Part shown: piece by piece, positions 33,384 through 36,958 of the stretch
Layout: every line of letters starts with the position of its first letter
Position numbering within the stretch: the first letter of the stretch is position 1
DNA from: Polyangiaceae bacterium
Lineage (GTDB): Bacteria > Myxococcota_A > Polyangia > Polyangiales > Polyangiaceae
Direction of reading: 5' to 3'
Assembly: GCA_025937785.1 (NCBI GenBank)
Contig: JAICQQ010000066.1
Location: forward strand, 1-36,958
DNA length: 36,958 nucleotides
Position numbers and translations under genes: made by a program
The notes under the pieces: generated by a model
What the model was told of the DNA's origin: nothing
Databases searched by the model: none
Seen by the model: only the letters and a program-made list of their open reading frames with translations

Positions 33384-35270
33384 GTGCTTGCACGCTGGCT
33401 GACGACCCCCGTCCTCTTGATCCCCATGCTGGGTTGTGAAGGACGCTCCACGACGGACACGGTGCCGTGGCGCTGCAACGAGACGTCCACCCAGTGTCCC
33501 AGGGCTACCGAACCCGCCGGGCTGGCCGGTTTCTGGCGCTTCGACGATGGCGATCTCGGCGGCACTTGGCAGGGTGACGCGAGCCGAGCTCCACGCTGGG
33601 TGGATTGCGGCGAGCTCGGTGGCGAGTGGGCGACGGACGCTTGGAGCGGCGTTTGCGGGACTGAACGGCTGGGAGGGACGGGCGCTAGCCTGCGCCTGAC
33701 TGAAGGTTATGTCGCCGCACCGTTACCGAAAGCGTTGGAGAATGGTCCGCTCACGTTAGCCACCTGGATATCCGTGACCCGCGGGGGCGCAGCGCGCATG
33801 AGTCTCGTGTCCGTGCAGCGTTCGGATTGTCAGAGCGCATGGCTCGACGTGCTCACCGACGGCACGAAGCGCAGCTTGGTACTCGCGGTCGAACAGCCCA
33901 GCGCGACCGGCGGCACCTGCGACGTCGCAGAAGTGACCGCACCACTGCCCTCGGGCTTCCTCGATTGGGGCGTCGGCAACTGGTACCACGTGGCCGGTGT
34001 CGTGAACGGCGACGAACGCGCGGTGTACGTCGATGGCGAGCTCGCCCGCTCGACCGTTGCCGCGGGTGAGCCGACCGCGGCCGCCACGGGCGCCGTGCAC
34101 ATCGGGGCCAGCCCCGCAGGCGAAACCTTTCGCGGGATGATCGACGACGTCGCGCTCTTCGACCGCGCAGTAGCTCCCGACGATCTGGCGACGTTCGCCA
34201 GCGAATCGATCAGCGTGGTCTCCGGTGGCCAGCACTGGACGCCGTGGAGCGCCGACGGCAGCAGCGCAAGCTGGAAGAGCGACTGCAGATACCCCAATTC
34301 CGAACCGAGCGATCAAGGTGCGTCGGTCGCGGTCGACAACGGCTATTGGAGCGCGGGCGGATTGCGCGCTCGCACCCGCACCGGACGCCGCATCGGCAGC
34401 TTGAAGAAAGCGACGCTGGTTGCCGATATTCCCGAGGGCGAAGGCTTCGACTTCGTGCTTGGCAGCCGCCACAATGCCGAACGCTGCACCTGGCACGTGA
34501 GCGGAAAGGGTCAGAGCCGCTACGAGTTCGACCTTGCCGACGTCAACGATTGCGACTGCCCCAGCACGTGCGATTGCGCGTTCGAGGTCCAAGAGGCGCG
34601 CGTCGCGTCACGCTGGGACAAGAGCACCGACCTCGCGTTCTCGGTCTGCGGCGTCGAGTTCGAGTGGGGCACCGAGGTGGATCCCATCGTGGAGCTTGGT
34701 CCGGGTGGCATGCGAGCCTTGAACGGCTGGTGCTGGCGACCCGTGTCCTACCACGAAGAGGCGTTCGCAGATCTGGACGAGAGCTCCACGAACGACGAGC
34801 AGGTCGTGGGATCGGTGCGCGGTAGGGATGCCGAGACCGCCATGTTGGCGGCCGACTTCGCAATGGGCGAGCCGGGTGACGAGCGCCGGCTCTGTGATCT
34901 CAGCGGCGTCACGAAGATCGTTCTCAACGCCGACATGCCCGACGGATTCGCGTACCAGCTCCGCGTCGCTGACTTTTACGGGGTGGCTCGGGAATGGAGC
35001 TTCGAGTGGCGACCGGACCAGACGACGCAGGAATTCCTGTTCTGCACGGATGAAGAAAACGACGCCTGCGGGGCGGAGCGGGATCCGATTCGGCACCTCG
35101 GGCGTTCCGTCAAAACCGATCAAATCCGTTACCTGGGCGTGCAGAAAGACTACGAGTCATCGGCGGACACGACTCCCATCACCATCACGTCGGTGGAGTT
35201 CGAGCCTCCCGATGCTGCCGCCGACAACTGCGTTATTTCAACGTCGAGCGGCGGGGCGCCCCCAGAATGA
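33384..35270 (+). CDS. LamG-domain lipoprotein
   Basis: A 628-residue predicted surface lipoprotein. The signal ends in LIPMLGC with the lipidated cysteine at residue 18. A LamG/concanavalin-like domain (about 45-270) shows LAGFWRFDDGDLGGTWQ, LTLATWISVTRG, WYHVAGVVNGDERAVYVDGE and FRGMIDDVALFDRAV. Two further beta-sandwich-like modules follow (about 285-435 and 450-615). They resemble each other (TLVADIPEGEGFDFVL with VLNADMPDGFAYQLRV; a final VCGVEFEW with TSVEFEP), so they look like a duplication, possibly carbohydrate-binding. No catalytic domain is seen. The start is GTG at 33384. The stop overlaps the sigma factor start as ATGA. Confidence 0.82.
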   Translation: MLARWLTTPVLLIPMLGCEGRSTTDTVPWRCNETSTQCPRATEPAGLAGFWRFDDGDLGGTWQGDASRAPRWVDCGELGGEWATDAWSGVCGTERLGGTGASLRLTEGYVAAPLPKALENGPLTLATWISVTRGGAARMSLVSVQRSDCQSAWLDVLTDGTKRSLVLAVEQPSATGGTCDVAEVTAPLPSGFLDWGVGNWYHVAGVVNGDERAVYVDGELARSTVAAGEPTAAATGAVHIGASPAGETFRGMIDDVALFDRAVAPDDLATFASESISVVSGGQHWTPWSADGSSASWKSDCRYPNSEPSDQGASVAVDNGYWSAGGLRARTRTGRRIGSLKKATLVADIPEGEGFDFVLGSRHNAERCTWHVSGKGQSRYEFDLADVNDCDCPSTCDCAFEVQEARVASRWDKSTDLAFSVCGVEFEWGTEVDPIVELGPGGMRALNGWCWRPVSYHEEAFADLDESSTNDEQVVGSVRGRDAETAMLAADFAMGEPGDERRLCDLSGVTKIVLNADMPDGFAYQLRVADFYGVAREWSFEWRPDQTTQEFLFCTDEENDACGAERDPIRHLGRSVKTDQIRYLGVQKDYESSADTTPITITSVEFEPPDAAADNCVISTSSGGAPPE

Positions 35271-35920
35271 TGCACCTCGACCACTCCTGGGGGATTGAAC
35301 CAGCCACGGTGGACGCCGCGGCGGAGAAGGAGCCGATGTCGGCGGACACCGTCTCGCAAGTAAGGGCTGCCGAGCCGCCCCAACGTCCGAACTCCGGCTC
35401 GCGCGCTGCTGGGCTCGAGCAGCTCGTCAAAGACAACCTCGATTTCGTGTGGCGTTTGGCGCGGCACCTCGGGTTGCCCGAGGCCGACGCGGACGACGTC
35501 GCGCAACGTGTGATGATCGTTGCCTCCAATCGCTTCGACGACATCGAGCCCGGTAAGGAGCGTGCGTTCCTGTATCGAACTACCCTCTTCATCGGCCAGA
35601 AGGTGCGTCGCAGCTGGGGCAAAGGGCGCGAGGTGCTCACCGAAGAGCTCCCGGACGAAGCCGCCCCGCATCCGCAACCGGACGAGCTCCTCGACAAGCG
35701 CCGCGCCTATGCGGACCTACATCGTGTGCTCCAGCGTATGCCCGAGAACCTGCGCACCGCGCTGGTGCTGTACGAGCTCGAAGGCTGGACCTTGGCAGAA
35801 ATCGCGGCCGCCCAAGGGATCCCACAGTTTACCGTGGCCTCTCGGGTGCGCCGCGCACGCAAGCACTTTCTTCGAACCAGCATGAGCCTCAAGCAACAAT
35901 TGAAGGGAAATCTACCGTGA
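35267..35920 (+). CDS. ECF-type RNA polymerase sigma factor
   Basis: A 217-residue sigma-70 family protein of group 4. Region 2 (about 50-118) reads LVKDNLDFVWRLARHLG, ADDVAQRVMIVASNRF and RAFLYRTTLFIGQKVRRS. Region 4 (about 148-202) reads LHRVLQRMPENLRTALVLYELEG, then LAEIAAAQGIPQFTVASRVRRARKHF, a clear helix-turn-helix. The N-terminal 45 residues are poorly structured, and a second ATG at 35336 is an alternative start, but the ATGA overlap with the upstream stop favours 35267. The following gene encodes a membrane protein coupled by a GTGA overlap, which may hold the sigma factor at the membrane. Confidence 0.92.
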   Translation: MMHLDHSWGIEPATVDAAAEKEPMSADTVSQVRAAEPPQRPNSGSRAAGLEQLVKDNLDFVWRLARHLGLPEADADDVAQRVMIVASNRFDDIEPGKERAFLYRTTLFIGQKVRRSWGKGREVLTEELPDEAAPHPQPDELLDKRRAYADLHRVLQRMPENLRTALVLYELEGWTLAEIAAAQGIPQFTVASRVRRARKHFLRTSMSLKQQLKGNLP

Positions 35921-36693
35921 GTGAGCTCAGAAGGTGGTTGGACGACACGCCCCCGTCCGATGTTCGGCGCCTCTTGGAAGCGGGCCAGTGGGCTCGCCCG
36001 TCCGGCACCGTGCTCGAGCAGACGTTGCTGCGCGTGCGCGCCGGCGCGGTCGCCGATCCTGCGGATGCCGCGGTGCCGATGGATCAGGGTGGTGCGGTGC
36101 GGGCAGGCATCAAGTGGAGCGTGGTGGGCGCGCTGCTGCTCGGCAGCGTAGGCGCGCTCATGCTCGGCTTGCGACCAAGTGAGTCGGCCAGCGTCGCCGT
36201 CCCCTCGCCCAGTGAGCGCGCTCCCCTGACTCTTCGAACCCCGGCCCCCGCGGTCGCGGCGGCGCCGCGGCCCGTGGCGCAGAGCGAGCCTGCGCGCGCT
36301 GTAAGTTCGCCAGCGACGCCCCCGTCGCCTCCACCCCAGGCAGCGAACCCCGTGCCGCGAAGGCCTCGTGGCGTCGCCGCTCCGGTTGCGGCCGAAGGCG
36401 CGCCCCACGCCAAGGTGTGCAAGCCTGCGGTGGTCGATCAGATCAGCATGCTCGAGCAGGCAAAGGGTCTGATCCAGCGCGGACGAGGCGCTGAAGCCCT
36501 GGCCGTGCTCGATCGCTACGACGCCTTGGGTGCCGGGCGCTGCTTCGTGCCCGAGTCAATGAAGCATCGCATGGACGCGTACGCACAGACGGGCAACGCG
36601 AAGGGTGCGGCGCGCACCGCCACCTCCATCAAGAAGGACTATCCCGACACCGCCCAGGCGCGCGCGGCTGATGCCGTGTTGAAGCACCAGTGA
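35917..36693 (+). CDS. Single-pass membrane protein, possible anti-sigma factor with TPR-like domain
   Basis: A 258-residue protein. The cytoplasmic N-terminus (about 1-65) is short and mostly helical; one membrane helix follows (KWSVVGALLLGSVGALMLGL, about 66-85); then a Pro/Ala-rich stretch (about 90-165) and a C-terminal helical domain (about 172-256) with paired helices like TPR units (LEQAKGLIQRGRGAEALAVLDRY, KGAARTATSIKKDYPDT). Two cysteines flank this domain. There is no zinc-finger (HxxxCxxC) of classical anti-sigma factors, so the role rests on being coupled to the sigma gene by a GTGA overlap and on topology. The start is GTG at 35917. Confidence 0.8.
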   Translation: MSELRRWLDDTPPSDVRRLLEAGQWARPSGTVLEQTLLRVRAGAVADPADAAVPMDQGGAVRAGIKWSVVGALLLGSVGALMLGLRPSESASVAVPSPSERAPLTLRTPAPAVAAAPRPVAQSEPARAVSSPATPPSPPPQAANPVPRRPRGVAAPVAAEGAPHAKVCKPAVVDQISMLEQAKGLIQRGRGAEALAVLDRYDALGAGRCFVPESMKHRMDAYAQTGNAKGAARTATSIKKDYPDTAQARAADAVLKHQ

Positions 36694-36723
36694 CTGCGAC
36701 CGGTCGCAGTGCCGGTGACTTTT
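36693..36723 (+). terminator. Possible intrinsic terminator after the sigma factor operon
   Basis: ACTGCGACCGGTCGCAGT (36693-36710) is a perfect 18-base palindrome starting at the last base of the stop codon of the membrane protein gene. It can fold as a seven-pair stem with a CCGG loop. A short TTTT run follows only nine bases later (36720-36723), so termination may be weak. Confidence 0.45.
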
Positions 36724-36958
36724 AGGGCCTGTCCCTGCATTGGTCCGGCCCGTGAACGTGAACGTGTGCGTGCCCGTGCCCGAGAAGTCGAGGAAAGAGC
36801 TATCCATGGCGGTCGAAGTGTGTTCCATGGGTAGGCTAGCATGGTTAGACAGCAGCTGGACGAGGGGCAGTGGCAGAAGGTTCGCGTGGTGCTTTGCGCC
36901 AAGCGCGGAGCAGCGCAGCTGACTCCGTCGCCGAGCCTCTCGTGGTCAAGTAATAGCG
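36724..36958 (+). mobile_element. Possible left end of an IS5-family insertion sequence
   Basis: After a TTTA, the sequence GGGCCTGTCCCTGCA (from 36725) resembles the terminal inverted repeat of IS427-group elements, which favour TA-containing targets. A frame starting 117 bases further resembles the transposase N-terminus. Between them is a hexanucleotide-like run of five CGTGNN units (36751-36780). The right end is outside the window, so this is a suggestion only. Confidence 0.28.
36841..36958 (+). CDS. Partial ORF resembling an IS5-type transposase N-terminus
   Basis: The frame is open from ATG at 36841 to the window edge (39 codons). It begins MVRQQLDEGQWQKVRVVL and continues CAKRGAAQLTPSPSLSW. 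IS5-family transposases usually begin with a short lead, then DEQW, about six residues, LLPGK and a Gly-rich turn; the match is partial (QW, LCAK) and the following residues do not fit the usual DNRLFLEAVLW, so the copy may be degraded. No ribosome binding site is clear. Confidence 0.3.
   Translation, partial: MVRQQLDEGQWQKVRVVLCAKRGAAQLTPSPSLSWSSNS

Noticed and set aside
36556..36828. Minus-strand frame with Thr/Gly-rich peptide (FSGTGTHTFTFTG)
   Set aside because: It overlaps the end of the supported plus-strand membrane protein gene by 138 bases, and its repeat character comes from CGTGNN hexamers.

Overview
The window is about 37 kb of GC-rich DNA. It most resembles a myxobacterium (Myxococcota, probably Polyangia-like). 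The reasons are dense multi-domain signalling proteins (hybrid histidine kinases, eukaryote-type Ser/Thr kinases fused to WD40 or PilZ domains, FHA-GGDEF), a MYXO-CTERM-like tail on a metalloprotease, lipoproteins, an ECF sigma factor operon and frequent GTG starts. Assignment to the phylum is inference; there is no rRNA or other phylogenetic marker.

1-836: the 5' end of a leftward HNH-endonuclease-like gene, then a gene-free stretch with a good sigma70-type promoter (453-480) running into about eight degenerate 31-bp tandem repeats. 837-7233 (leftward): a compact operon for a soluble diiron monooxygenase of the toluene/alkene monooxygenase type. Its order is alpha, gamma, Rieske ferredoxin, effector, beta. 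Where the reductase gene would be expected there are two sensor histidine kinases, the first joined to the beta gene by an ATGA stop/start overlap. A third hybrid kinase (7431-9743) lies just upstream on the same strand.

10150-21963: a signalling island centred on c-di-GMP and Ser/Thr phosphorylation. It holds a response regulator with a degenerate HD-like region coupled to a REC-EAL phosphodiesterase, two paralogous REC-GGDEF cyclases on either side of a kinase with WD40 propellers, a membrane-anchored matrixin-like protease with an Asp/His repeat, an FHA protein with a degenerate GGDEF domain, and a Ser/Thr kinase carrying a C-terminal PilZ domain. Together these could link sensor kinases, c-di-GMP turnover and protein phosphorylation; the links are inferred from domains and proximity.

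22200-25760: two small regulator operons, each with a candidate operator: VOC-ArsR-SRPBCC behind a 14-bp palindrome, and HxlR-FabF behind a perfect inverted repeat. Between them lies a 0.5-kb gene-free stretch packed with inverted repeats. 25767-32002: mostly single genes (GNAT-GFA fusion, lipoprotein, VOC protein, SulP transporter, Uma2 nuclease). 32150-36693: a rightward cluster of a secreted protein, a LamG lipoprotein, an ECF sigma factor and a membrane protein that may act as its partner. The right edge may hold the start of an IS5-type insertion sequence.
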